Assembly: GCA_029857975.1 (NCBI GenBank)
Contig: JAOUFX010000182.1
Location: 1-6,431 of the forward strand
Origin: Deltaproteobacteria bacterium
GTDB lineage: Bacteria; Desulfobacterota; SM23-61
DNA length: 6,431 bases
Direction of reading: 5' to 3'
Part shown: piece after piece, positions 1-6,181 of the stretch
Numbering within the stretch: the stretch's first letter is position 1
Layout of the letters: each line of letters begins with the position of its first letter
Made by a program: the position numbers and the translations under genes
The notes under the pieces: generated by a model
Databases searched by the model: none
What the model saw: the letters and a program-made list of their open reading frames with translations, nothing else
What the model was told of the DNA's origin: nothing

Positions 1-672
1 TATGGGCAGAGCCAGGCCCTCCATGGTATTTCCCTGGTCGTCGGTCAAGGAGAAGTCGTCTCTTTGTTAGGGAGGAACGGAGTGGGGAAAACTACCACCT
101 TCCGGTCTATCATGGGCCTGACGCCCCCACGTTCGGGAAGTATTTTGCTGAAAGGGACTGAACTGGTCGGCCGAAAACCCTACGAAATTGCCAAGCTGGG
201 GGTCGGCTACGTCCCCGATGATCGCAGGATCTTCGGCGAACTGACCGCCGAAGAAAATTTAGAAATGGCCAGACGCCTTGCCAAAAAAAGAGTCGGGCAA
301 TGGACCATTGAAAGGGTGTATAAACTTTTTCCTGTCCTGGAGGGGCTGCGAGCCAGCAAAGGGACCTGCCTGAGTGGCGGAGAGCAGAAGATGTTGGCTA
401 TTGGCCGGGCCCTGATGAAGAACCCGGATTTGTTGCTCTTAGACGAGCCGATCGAAGGCCTGGCTCCGCTGGTGGTGAGGAACTTGGTGGAGGTGATCCG
501 GGAAATCCAAAGGTCAGAAGTGACCATCCTGCTGGCCGATCAAAATTTAAAATTTTGCCGTAAAGTGGCGGGAAGAGGGTACATCCTCGAAAAGGGTCTC
601 ATCCAGCACCAGGGAGAAATGGAAAGCATCTGGCAGAATGAGGAGATCGTAAGGAAATACCTGGCCGTATGA
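1..672 (+). CDS. livF: Branched-chain amino acid-type ABC transporter ATP-binding protein (LivF family), 5' end missing
   Basis: This is the ATPase subunit of a LivF-type (HAAT family) importer, which powers uptake of branched-chain amino acids or related carboxylic or aromatic acids from the cytoplasmic face of the membrane. The open frame runs in from the window edge and has 223 visible residues. Alignment by eye with remembered E. coli LivF suggests only about 10-11 N-terminal residues are missing; the internal TTG at 64 is not the start because the strand before Walker A (YGQSQALHGISL) lies upstream of it. In visible numbering, Walker A is GRNGVGKT at 24-31, the ABC signature LSGGEQ at 124-129 and Walker B LLLLDEP at 144-150, followed by EGLAP, which is typical of LivF. 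The segment YVPDDRRIF (70-78) and a Gln in the H-switch position (ADQN, 179-182) also match LivF rather than a generic ABC ATPase. The permease and binding-protein genes presumably lie upstream. The true substrate cannot be read from this subunit. Confidence 0.93.
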   Translation, partial: YGQSQALHGISLVVGQGEVVSLLGRNGVGKTTTFRSIMGLTPPRSGSILLKGTELVGRKPYEIAKLGVGYVPDDRRIFGELTAEENLEMARRLAKKRVGQWTIERVYKLFPVLEGLRASKGTCLSGGEQKMLAIGRALMKNPDLLLLDEPIEGLAPLVVRNLVEVIREIQRSEVTILLADQNLKFCRKVAGRGYILEKGLIQHQGEMESIWQNEEIVRKYLAV

Positions 673-697
673 AGGCGGGGAAAGGTTTAGCGAATTC

Positions 698-706
698 AAG
701 GAGGAG
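698..706 (+). promoter_or_regulatory. Strong Shine-Dalgarno site of the aryl-CoA ligase gene
   Basis: AAGGAGGAG lies just upstream of the ATG at 710, with 5 nt between AAGGAGG and the start. It fixes the start of the ligase. Within the 37-bp gap after livF there is no room for a convincing promoter or terminator, so the two genes are probably cotranscribed. Confidence 0.85.
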
Positions 707-709
707 AAA

Positions 710-2035
710 ATGAGCGGGAGAAGGTTTTTTCATCCAGAAATTGAAAGCATTAATCACCAAACCCTGCATGAGCTGCAGAACGAGCGATTGCGCTGGCAGA
801 TCCGCCGCTGTTTGGCCAAGTCGGAATTTTACCGGGAGAAGTTCAGAAAAGCCGGGCTCAAGGCTACCCATATCAGAACCGTCGATGACTTGGTCCATGC
901 ACCGGTGGTGACCAAGCAAGAACTGAGGGAAGAGCAGATAAAGTATCCCCCCTTCGGGCGTTATACCGTGGCCCCGGCGAAAGATTGGAGGGAACTCCAT
1001 CCCTCCACCGGCACAACCGGAACGCCGGTGAACACCATATGGTCCGAGAAGGATGTGGAGAACATAACCGAAGTTACAGCGCGGACTATGTATAGCTTCG
1101 GAATGCGACCTGGAGATGTTGTCCAAAATGGCTTCAGCTATGGACTATGGGTGGCGGGCATGTCCACTCATTACGCGGCCAAACGTTTGGGCTGCTTTGT
1201 GATTCCCATTGGAGCCAGTATGACTGGGCGGCAGATCGATTACATGCTTAATCCAGGGTCAACGGTCCTTCTGTGCACACCCTCATTTGCCTTGCATATT
1301 GCCGAGAACCTGCGGGAGCGGGGGGTTTCTCCTCAGCAATTAAAACTCAGGCTGGGAATTTTTGGGGGAGAAGGGGGGACGGAGACGGCAGCCACCAGAA
1401 GAAAGATTGAGGAAGGACTGGGAATCGACGCCTATGATTATTACGGCTTGGCGGAGATCGCTCCTACCTTCGCTTCAGAGTGTACGGCCAAGGCCGGGTT
1501 ACACTGGGCTGAAGACCATTACGTGATCGAGATCATCAATCCGGAAACGATGGAGCGTTGCGCGGAAGGGGAGATGGGAGTTTTGGTCATCACCCATCTG
1601 ACCCGGGAAGCGACGCCCATGCTGCGGTATTGGACCAATGATTATGCCCGGTACGATTCAAAGCGGTGTTCCTGCGGCCGGACCCATGCCCGTTCCGTGG
1701 GTGGAATCCTCGGGCGGGCCGATGATATGGTCATCTACCGCGGGGCTAAGTTCTATCCCGTGCAGGTGGAAAAAGTCGTGCGGAGCTATAAGGAATTGGG
1801 GGATGAGTTCATCATCGAGCTTACCCGCGACGAGAAAGCCTACACGGATGTGTGCACGGTGGTTTGTGAGTGTCTGAAACCTCAGGAGGATAAGCAGACC
1901 CTGGGACGCCGCTTACGGAAGGACCTCAGGGAAGAGCTCATGGTAACCCCGGAAATTCGCATCGAAGACTTCGGCACTCTGGAAAGGACGACCTTCAAAG
2001 CCAAGCGGATCGTGGATAAAAGAAATAAGGCGTAA
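710..2035 (+). CDS. PaaK-like phenylacetate/aryl-CoA ligase (AMP-forming)
   Basis: This 441-residue protein belongs to the adenylate-forming PaaK family, which activates phenylacetate or related aryl acids to CoA thioesters with ATP in the cytoplasm. The length is normal for the family. The ATP-binding P-loop-like motif STGTTGTPV is at 99-107, the adenylate motif YYGLAEIAP at 244-252, RYWTNDYA at 306-313 and the hinge GRADDMVIYRG at 335-345. The C-terminal lysine motif is FKAKR at 429-433, with K430 the likely catalytic lysine. CSCGR (320-324) matches the Cys-bearing segment seen in many PaaK homologues. The C-terminal motif reads TTFKAKR where many PaaK proteins have a Gly before the lysine, a small deviation that need not affect activity. 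The start is set by a strong Shine-Dalgarno site. Its pairing with livF suggests that the imported acid is its substrate, or that transport and activation are coregulated; this is inference. The substrate is unresolved, so paaK is not assigned as the symbol. The last codons and stop lie inside a heptad repeat element. Confidence 0.9.
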   Translation: MSGRRFFHPEIESINHQTLHELQNERLRWQIRRCLAKSEFYREKFRKAGLKATHIRTVDDLVHAPVVTKQELREEQIKYPPFGRYTVAPAKDWRELHPSTGTTGTPVNTIWSEKDVENITEVTARTMYSFGMRPGDVVQNGFSYGLWVAGMSTHYAAKRLGCFVIPIGASMTGRQIDYMLNPGSTVLLCTPSFALHIAENLRERGVSPQQLKLRLGIFGGEGGTETAATRRKIEEGLGIDAYDYYGLAEIAPTFASECTAKAGLHWAEDHYVIEIINPETMERCAEGEMGVLVITHLTREATPMLRYWTNDYARYDSKRCSCGRTHARSVGGILGRADDMVIYRGAKFYPVQVEKVVRSYKELGDEFIIELTRDEKAYTDVCTVVCECLKPQEDKQTLGRRLRKDLREELMVTPEIRIEDFGTLERTTFKAKRIVDKRNKA

Positions 2036-2124
2036 GGCGCAGGGTGCAAGGTGCAAGGCAGAAGGCCCAAGACACCCAACACCCTACCCCCTACACCCTG
2101 TTGTTCAAACTTAGCACTAAACAC
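2027..2124. repeat. Degenerate 7-bp-period repeat element between the ligase gene and birA
   Basis: Fourteen heptads can be laid in one register without a gap. They start with AAGGCGT (2027) and AAGGCGC (2034), then AGGGTGC, AAGGTGC, AAGGCAG, AAGGCCC and AAGACAC. From 2076 they switch to a C-rich type (CCAACAC, CCTACCC, CCTACAC, CCTGTTG). They decay to TTCAAAC, TTAGCAC and TAAACAC, ending at 2124. The G-rich and C-rich halves are partly complementary: CAGGGTG (2040-2046) pairs perfectly with CACCCTG (2094-2100) over a 47-nt loop. The first heptad contains the last ligase codons, and the last ends 3 nt before the birA ATG. No T-run follows the hairpin, so it is not a canonical terminator. The function is unknown. 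The same kind of heptad recurs at 4875-5009. Confidence 0.8.
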
Positions 2125-2127
2125 TCT

Positions 2128-2928
2128 ATGGTTGAAACCTCAAATTGGGTTGAAGAGCTCCGGAAAGCCCGGAAGGGAAAATTAATTGGGAAGGAAATCC
2201 TATTCTTCGACCGGGTTGATTCCACTAACCGCCTGGGCCGGGAATATGCCCTTAAAAGGGCGGAAGAAGGGTTCGTCATTCTGGCCGAGTCCCAAGCGCA
2301 GGGGAGAGGCCGCCAGGGACGGGTGTGGGAATCTCCCGCCGGGGTCAATTTATATCTTTCCGTTATTCTCAAACCATCCATTCCTCCGGCAGTTGCACCC
2401 CAGATCACTCTTCTGGCAGGCGTAGCCAGCGCCAATGCTCTGACCAGAGCTTCTGGCCTGGAGGCGCGAATCAAATGGCCCAACGACATCTTCATCCACG
2501 GGAAAAAAGTGGCCGGCATCCTCTCGGAGATGGAGGCCGAAGGCCTTAAGATCCGTTTCGTCATCCTGGGGATGGGGGTAAACGTGAACTGGAAGATGGA
2601 AGAGGTTCCCCCCGACCTACAAGGTTTGGCTTCTTCGCTGATGGCGGAAGGGGGAAGAAAATTCTCCCGGGCGCTGGTAGCCGGGGAGCTCCTGGAAGAA
2701 CTGGAGAGGGAGTATGAGCTATTTCTCCGTGAAGGTTTTTCGCCCAGACTGCGGGAAGAATGGAACAGACTTTCCTGGGTCAATCAAAAATGGGTTACGG
2801 TCAAAGTGATGGATAAGGAATTCGCCGGGCAGGTTCTGGGTTTAGATGCGGACGGAGCTCTTTTGTTGAGAGACCGAAAAGGAAATAGGCAGCGATTGGT
2901 TGCTGGAGATGTAAGTTTACGCTTATGA
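2128..2928 (+). CDS. birA: Biotin--[acetyl-CoA-carboxylase] ligase, monofunctional (no HTH domain)
   Basis: This enzyme makes biotinyl-5'-AMP from biotin and ATP and attaches biotin to the conserved lysine of biotin-dependent carboxylases and decarboxylases in the cytoplasm. From the ATG at 2128 it has 266 residues. The motifs are DSTN at 31-34, the biotin-binding loop GRGRQGR at 59-65, KWPNDI at 116-121, GKKVAGIL at 125-132 and GMGVNVN at 148-154. A small C-terminal domain ends in AGDVSLR (259-265). There is no N-terminal winged-helix DNA-binding domain, so this is a group I ligase that is not expected to repress biotin synthesis. The frame stays open upstream to a GTG at 2044, but that stretch only translates the heptad repeat, so ATG 2128 is preferred. 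No Shine-Dalgarno sequence precedes it. The stop is 10 nt before the coaX start, and birA-coaX neighbours are common in bacteria. Confidence 0.93.
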   Translation: MVETSNWVEELRKARKGKLIGKEILFFDRVDSTNRLGREYALKRAEEGFVILAESQAQGRGRQGRVWESPAGVNLYLSVILKPSIPPAVAPQITLLAGVASANALTRASGLEARIKWPNDIFIHGKKVAGILSEMEAEGLKIRFVILGMGVNVNWKMEEVPPDLQGLASSLMAEGGRKFSRALVAGELLEELEREYELFLREGFSPRLREEWNRLSWVNQKWVTVKVMDKEFAGQVLGLDADGALLLRDRKGNRQRLVAGDVSLRL

Positions 2929-2932
2929 GGAG
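2927..2932 (+). promoter_or_regulatory. Shine-Dalgarno site of coaX overlapping the birA stop codon
   Basis: GAGGAG overlaps the TGA stop of birA (2926-2928) and sits 6 nt before the coaX ATG at 2939. This arrangement supports translational coupling of the two genes within one transcript. Confidence 0.75.
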
Positions 2933-2938
2933 CGAATC

Positions 2939-3709
2939 ATGCTTTTAGTCATCGATGTAGGAAACACGAACATCGTCCTGGGCATCTATGATGGAGAGCG
3001 CCTGGTGGATAATTGGCGCATCTGGACGGAGCGCGATCGAACCAGTGATGAATATGGCATCCTGGTGCGCAATCTCTTTTCCTCCCGGTCCATCTCCTTC
3101 GGAGGAATAGAAGCGATTGCCATCTCTTGCGTGGTGCCTCCCATGCTGAACATGCTCCTGGAACTCTCCGAAAGATATTTTCAGCGGAAGCCCCTGATCG
3201 TGGAATTTGGAGTCAATATCGGCATGCCGGTTCTTACCGACAACCCGGTGGAAGTGGGGGCAGACCGCATCGTCAACGCGGTTGCCGCTTACCACAAACA
3301 TAAAAGAAGTTTAATCGTAGTGGATTTCGGAACCGCCACCACCTTTGATTATATTTCTTCGCAAGGTGAATATATGGGGGGAGCGATCGCTCCCGGCCTG
3401 GGTATCTCCAGTGAAGCGCTCTTCATGCGCGCTTCGAAGCTTCCGCGGGTGGAGCTGGCCAAGCCCCAAAAGGTCGTAGGGAAGAACACCGTTCATTCCA
3501 TGCAGGCGGGAATTGTCTTTGGCTATGTAGGGCTGGTGGATGAGATTGTCCGGCGCATGAAAGAAGAGGTAGGTTCTGATCCCAAGGTGATTGCCACGGG
3601 AGGACTGGCCCCGCTGATTGCCGCCGAATCGAAAAGCATAGAAGAGGTGGACGAGTTTTTGACCCTGGAAGGCTTGCGGCTCATTTATGAGCGTAACCAA
3701 GGAAAGTAG
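2939..3709 (+). CDS. coaX: Type III pantothenate kinase (CoaX)
   Basis: CoaX phosphorylates pantothenate to 4'-phosphopantothenate, the first step of coenzyme A synthesis, in the cytoplasm. It belongs to the ASKHA (actin/hexokinase/Hsp70) fold and, unlike CoaA, is not feedback-inhibited by CoA. The 256-residue length is typical. The phosphate-1 motif DVGNTN is at 6-11. EVGADRI (105-111) carries the expected catalytic aspartate D109. The second phosphate motif DFGTATTFD is at 129-137, GGAIAPGL at 147-154, and the adenosine-motif glycines TGGL at 220-223. All key residues are present, so the protein should be active. The ATG has a good Shine-Dalgarno site overlapping the birA stop. The downstream acyl-CoA dehydrogenase starts 7 nt after the stop, so the three genes probably form one operon. 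The grouping fits joint supply of the CoA and biotin cofactors used in acyl-CoA metabolism. Confidence 0.96.
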   Translation: MLLVIDVGNTNIVLGIYDGERLVDNWRIWTERDRTSDEYGILVRNLFSSRSISFGGIEAIAISCVVPPMLNMLLELSERYFQRKPLIVEFGVNIGMPVLTDNPVEVGADRIVNAVAAYHKHKRSLIVVDFGTATTFDYISSQGEYMGGAIAPGLGISSEALFMRASKLPRVELAKPQKVVGKNTVHSMQAGIVFGYVGLVDEIVRRMKEEVGSDPKVIATGGLAPLIAAESKSIEEVDEFLTLEGLRLIYERNQGK

Positions 3710-3716
3710 AATTCGC

Positions 3717-4874
3717 ATGAAAGATAAATTCATGGTCAGCCCTTTCAGCGAGGATCATGAACTCTTTCGCCAGCAATGCCGAAGGTTTGTGGAAAAGGAA
3801 CTGGCTCCGCATGCCGCGGAATGGGAAGAAAAAAAGGATTTCCCCAACGAAGTCTTCCGGCGGGTGGGGGAAATGGGATACCACGGAATCCTCATCCCCG
3901 GAGAATATGGAGGATCGGGAGGGGATTACCTGATGGCCGCAGTCTGGAGCGAGGAGATGATCCGGATCGGCTCCGGAGGGGTGAGCGCAGGCTTAGGGAT
4001 GCATGGTCTCATTGTCCTCCCCGCAATCGCCAAGTTCGGAACGGAAGAACAGAAGAAGCGGTTCTTGATTCCAGGGGTGCAGGGTGAAAAGATCGGAGCC
4101 CTGGGGTTAACCGAGCCGGTTGCCGGGACCGACCTGGCCAGCATTCGCTCCGCGGCCCGGCGGGAAGGCGACGGTTACATTTTGAATGGCTCCAAGACCT
4201 TTATTACCAATGGCACCCGAGCCGATTTTGTGTTGGTCCTATGTAAGACGGGCCCCGGCGGCGGTCATAAAGGATTCTCGATGTTGATTGTCGAAAAGGG
4301 AATGCCAGGATTTGCGCATGGAAAGCCCCTGGAAAAATTGGGCTGGCATGCCGGGGATACGGCCGAACTGACTTTCGAGAATGTGGTTGTTCCCCAGGTC
4401 AATCTTTTGGGCGAAGAAGGGATGGGGTTCTACAATGCCATGGCCAACCTGGAATGGGAAAGATTGATGATGGCCCTGGGTACGGTCTACGGCGCCCAAC
4501 TGGCCTTCGAGAAAACGAAAAGTTACATTTTACAGCGGGAAGCTTTTGGCCGCCCCATCGCCAAATTTCAGGTCAACCGGCACAAAATGGTGGATATGGC
4601 TGTCAGGATTGAAGCCTCCCGGCAGCTGAATTATTATGCCCTGCGCAAGCTGGTGAACGGGGAAGAATGCGCGCGGGAGGTCTCCATGGCCAAGATTTTT
4701 TCTGCCGAAATCGGAGAGTTTGTGGCCACCAACTGCCTGCAGCTTCATGGAGGGTATGGATATATGCGGGAATACGAAATCGAGCGCTTCTTCCGCGACG
4801 TGCGCATCAACTCCATCGGCGGAGGAACATCGGAAATCTTAAAAGAAATTATTGGCCGGATCATGGGACTATAA
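3717..4874 (+). CDS. Acyl-CoA dehydrogenase, long-chain/isovaleryl-type active site
   Basis: This FAD enzyme oxidises an acyl-CoA to the trans-2-enoyl-CoA and passes electrons to electron-transfer flavoprotein. From ATG 3717 it has 385 residues, the normal family length. Two in-frame ATGs remain possible: 3687, which would overlap coaX by 23 nt, and 3732. ATG 3717 is preferred because AAGGAAAG (3699-3706) precedes it, although the spacing is rather long. Family signature 1, LTEPVAGTDLAS, is at 131-142, followed by KTFITNG at 160-166. Signature 2 is at 342-361 (QLHGGYGYM, then ERFFRD). The position of the medium-chain catalytic Glu is Gly here (GGGTSEI, 368-374). A Glu in EWERL (E248) matches the alternative base of the long-chain and isovaleryl-CoA enzymes. 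The acyl substrate cannot be fixed by eye; straight-chain, branched-chain or aryl-derived acyl-CoA are all possible. No etf genes are visible here. Confidence 0.93.
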   Translation: MKDKFMVSPFSEDHELFRQQCRRFVEKELAPHAAEWEEKKDFPNEVFRRVGEMGYHGILIPGEYGGSGGDYLMAAVWSEEMIRIGSGGVSAGLGMHGLIVLPAIAKFGTEEQKKRFLIPGVQGEKIGALGLTEPVAGTDLASIRSAARREGDGYILNGSKTFITNGTRADFVLVLCKTGPGGGHKGFSMLIVEKGMPGFAHGKPLEKLGWHAGDTAELTFENVVVPQVNLLGEEGMGFYNAMANLEWERLMMALGTVYGAQLAFEKTKSYILQREAFGRPIAKFQVNRHKMVDMAVRIEASRQLNYYALRKLVNGEECAREVSMAKIFSAEIGEFVATNCLQLHGGYGYMREYEIERFFRDVRINSIGGGTSEILKEIIGRIMGL

Positions 4875-5009
4875 AAGGCACAAGGCTTAGGTACAAGGTT
4901 CAAGGCCAAAGATTAAAGCTTGTTGCCTTGATGCTTATTTTATTTTCCTCACCCCTTATTTTTTCCACATCTTTCCTTTAACCTTATGCCTTGCGCCTTA
5001 TACCCAATC
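4875..5009. repeat. Inverted 7-bp-period repeat element between convergent genes
   Basis: The element starts immediately after the acyl-CoA dehydrogenase stop and reaches to within 7 nt of the convergent oxidoreductase stop. The left arm is made of heptads AAGGCAC (4875), AAGGCTT (4882), a 6-bp unit AGGTAC, AAGGTTC (4895), AAGGCCA (4902), AAGATTA and AAGCTTG. The right arm is the complementary type: CCTTTAA (4975), CCTTATG (4982), CCTTGCG (4989) and CCTTATA (4996). The outer ends AAGGCACAAGGC (4875-4886) and GCCTTGCGCCTT (4988-4999) match as an inverted repeat at 11 of 12 positions, and weaker similarity continues inward with one gap. The centre is T-rich. This is the second copy of the heptad type seen at 2027-2124. 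No open reading frame of note lies here. Confidence 0.8.
4900..4947 (+). terminator. Candidate intrinsic terminator after the acyl-CoA dehydrogenase gene
   Basis: TCAAGGC (4900-4906) and GCCTTGA (4925-4931) form a perfect 7-bp stem over an 18-nt loop. A T-rich stretch follows (4935-4947, TTATTTTATTTT with A interruptions). This could end the plus-strand operon. The loop is long and the T-run is broken and offset by 3 nt, so the call is tentative. The stem is itself built from the heptad units of the surrounding repeat element. No equivalent T-run serves the minus strand. Confidence 0.4.
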
Positions 5010-5016
5010 TTTTAAA

Positions 5017-6174
5017 TTATCTCGCCATTCTTAGCAGCAGACTTCCCAGCGGCCCCAGTTTATTTTTTATATCAACAAGAGTTTTTTCGCCCCGCATGAT
5101 CTTGGCCATGGCCACCCACCATCTATCGCTGTTAGCAAGTTTTCGATGAAAAAAGGAAGGGCATAGATTGAAAATCTCCCGCAAAAGGCGGGAGCATTCT
5201 ATCTCCGGCATCAAGTTACGGTTGATTGCTTCCTGGCATGATTGCAGGGAATCCCGCCTTTCTTTTACGGCTTCGGCCAGTAACGGGGCCGCCAACTGGG
5301 CGCCGCGGATGGCATAGGAGATCCCTTCTCCATTAAAAGGATCAATCAGCCCGGCGGCGTCACCGAGGAGAAGGCATCGGCCCTGATGAATCAAGCTTCT
5401 TTTTTGGCGGAGGGGCAGGAGAAAGCCTGCAGCGCTATAGGGAGGAGTTTCTTCTTTTTGCCATTTCGTATACCCGAAAGCCCGCTGGTAATTTTTAATC
5501 TGAGGGGGAGGAATTTTAAAACCTCCCGCGCCCATGGCAAAAAAATCCTTTTTGGGGAAAAGATAGGCGTAACTTCGCTTTAAACTTCCCCAGTCGAGAT
5601 GAATAAGATCAGGCTCCGCCCAGGGGAATAAGGAGGTGGGAACTTCGCTGTGAATAGCCAGCATATAAGGCGTTGTGGTCATTAGCTCCAAATTCATAGC
5701 TACGATGCTTTGGGCTCCGTCCGCTCCAATAACGAATTGGGCGCAACAGGCTCCTGCGGAAGTTTCCACCTGGACGTTAACGCCTTCCTGGCGGAGAGAA
5801 AAAAATTGGGTTCCATCCGCAAAGCAGGCTCCCATCTGGATTGCCTTTTGAGCCAAAAAATTATCAAGAACCTCCCGGCGCACGGTGACCATGAGCGGCT
5901 CATGATAACGTCTGAGAAAGTGCTTTTCTAAATTGCGGGTAAAGGAAATACCCGTGATGACTCTTTCCACCACGGGTCCAAGATCAAAAGGAAGAAAGCG
6001 AAGAGTGCGCACATTGATACCGCCGGCGCAGGTTTTTCCCCGGGGGAAATTCGCCTTATCCAAAAGCAAAACCCCGATCCCGAGACGGGCCAATTCATAA
6101 GCCAGGGTCGAGCCAGCGGGCCCCGCTCCGACGATAAGAACTTCGATTTTTTTAGGTATAGACTTTTTAGACAT
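5017..6174 (-). CDS. Geranylgeranyl reductase family FAD-dependent oxidoreductase
   Basis: This 385-residue flavoprotein resembles the geranylgeranyl reductase family, which saturates double bonds of polyprenyl chains in archaeal lipids, (bacterio)chlorophyll side chains or respiratory quinones. The Rossmann FAD motif VGAGPAGS is at 15-22 with an acidic residue closing strand 2 (D39). The family segment KTCAGGI with its Cys is at 47-53, RREVLDNFL at 99-107 and GADGAQS at 150-156. The second FAD motif begins GRCLLLGDAAG at 265 and continues to DPFNGEGISYAIRGA, ending at 292. The substrate-side motif, commonly YxWxFP, reads SYAYLFPK (201-208), so a Trp is replaced by Tyr. The ATG at 6174 is directly preceded in frame by TAA, so the start cannot lie further upstream. 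No transmembrane segment is evident; a peripheral membrane role is likely for prenyl substrates. Menaquinone side-chain saturation is one possibility, but a different flavin hydroxylase or reductase role cannot be excluded. Confidence 0.82.
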   Translation of the reverse strand: MSKKSIPKKIEVLIVGAGPAGSTLAYELARLGIGVLLLDKANFPRGKTCAGGINVRTLRFLPFDLGPVVERVITGISFTRNLEKHFLRRYHEPLMVTVRREVLDNFLAQKAIQMGACFADGTQFFSLRQEGVNVQVETSAGACCAQFVIGADGAQSIVAMNLELMTTTPYMLAIHSEVPTSLFPWAEPDLIHLDWGSLKRSYAYLFPKKDFFAMGAGGFKIPPPQIKNYQRAFGYTKWQKEETPPYSAAGFLLPLRQKRSLIHQGRCLLLGDAAGLIDPFNGEGISYAIRGAQLAAPLLAEAVKERRDSLQSCQEAINRNLMPEIECSRLLREIFNLCPSFFHRKLANSDRWWVAMAKIMRGEKTLVDIKNKLGPLGSLLLRMAR

Positions 6175-6181
6175 TTAGTCG

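Noticed and set aside
599..1126. 175-codon minus-strand open frame opposite livF and the ligase
   Set aside because: No family motifs, crosses the end of one real gene and the start of another, and is fully explained as antisense to them.
2040..2100. Intrinsic terminator after the ligase gene
   Set aside because: The 7-bp stem has a 47-nt loop and no T-run follows, so it does not meet the usual terminator pattern.
2027..2124. CRISPR-like or coding tandem repeat
   Set aside because: The unit is 7 bp with no spacers between conserved repeats, so it cannot be a CRISPR array. A 7-bp unit shifts frame each copy and does not encode a repeat protein.
2044..2127. N-terminal extension of birA from a GTG at 2044
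   Set aside because: The extra 28 residues only translate the heptad repeat (Gln, Pro, Thr-rich), have no ribosome site and no counterpart in biotin ligases.
2091..2783. 230-codon minus-strand open frame opposite birA
   Set aside because: It is Ser/Arg-rich with no recognisable motif and lies wholly over a well-supported gene; it is a shadow frame.
3311..3733. 140-codon minus-strand open frame opposite coaX
   Set aside because: Composition is atypical and the sense strand encodes a complete CoaX with all motifs.
4667..4981. Plus-strand frame ending in a hydrophobic tail across the dehydrogenase 3' end and the gap
   Set aside because: Most of it overlaps the dehydrogenase in another frame, and the hydrophobic tail comes from the T-rich centre of the repeat element, not a protein gene.
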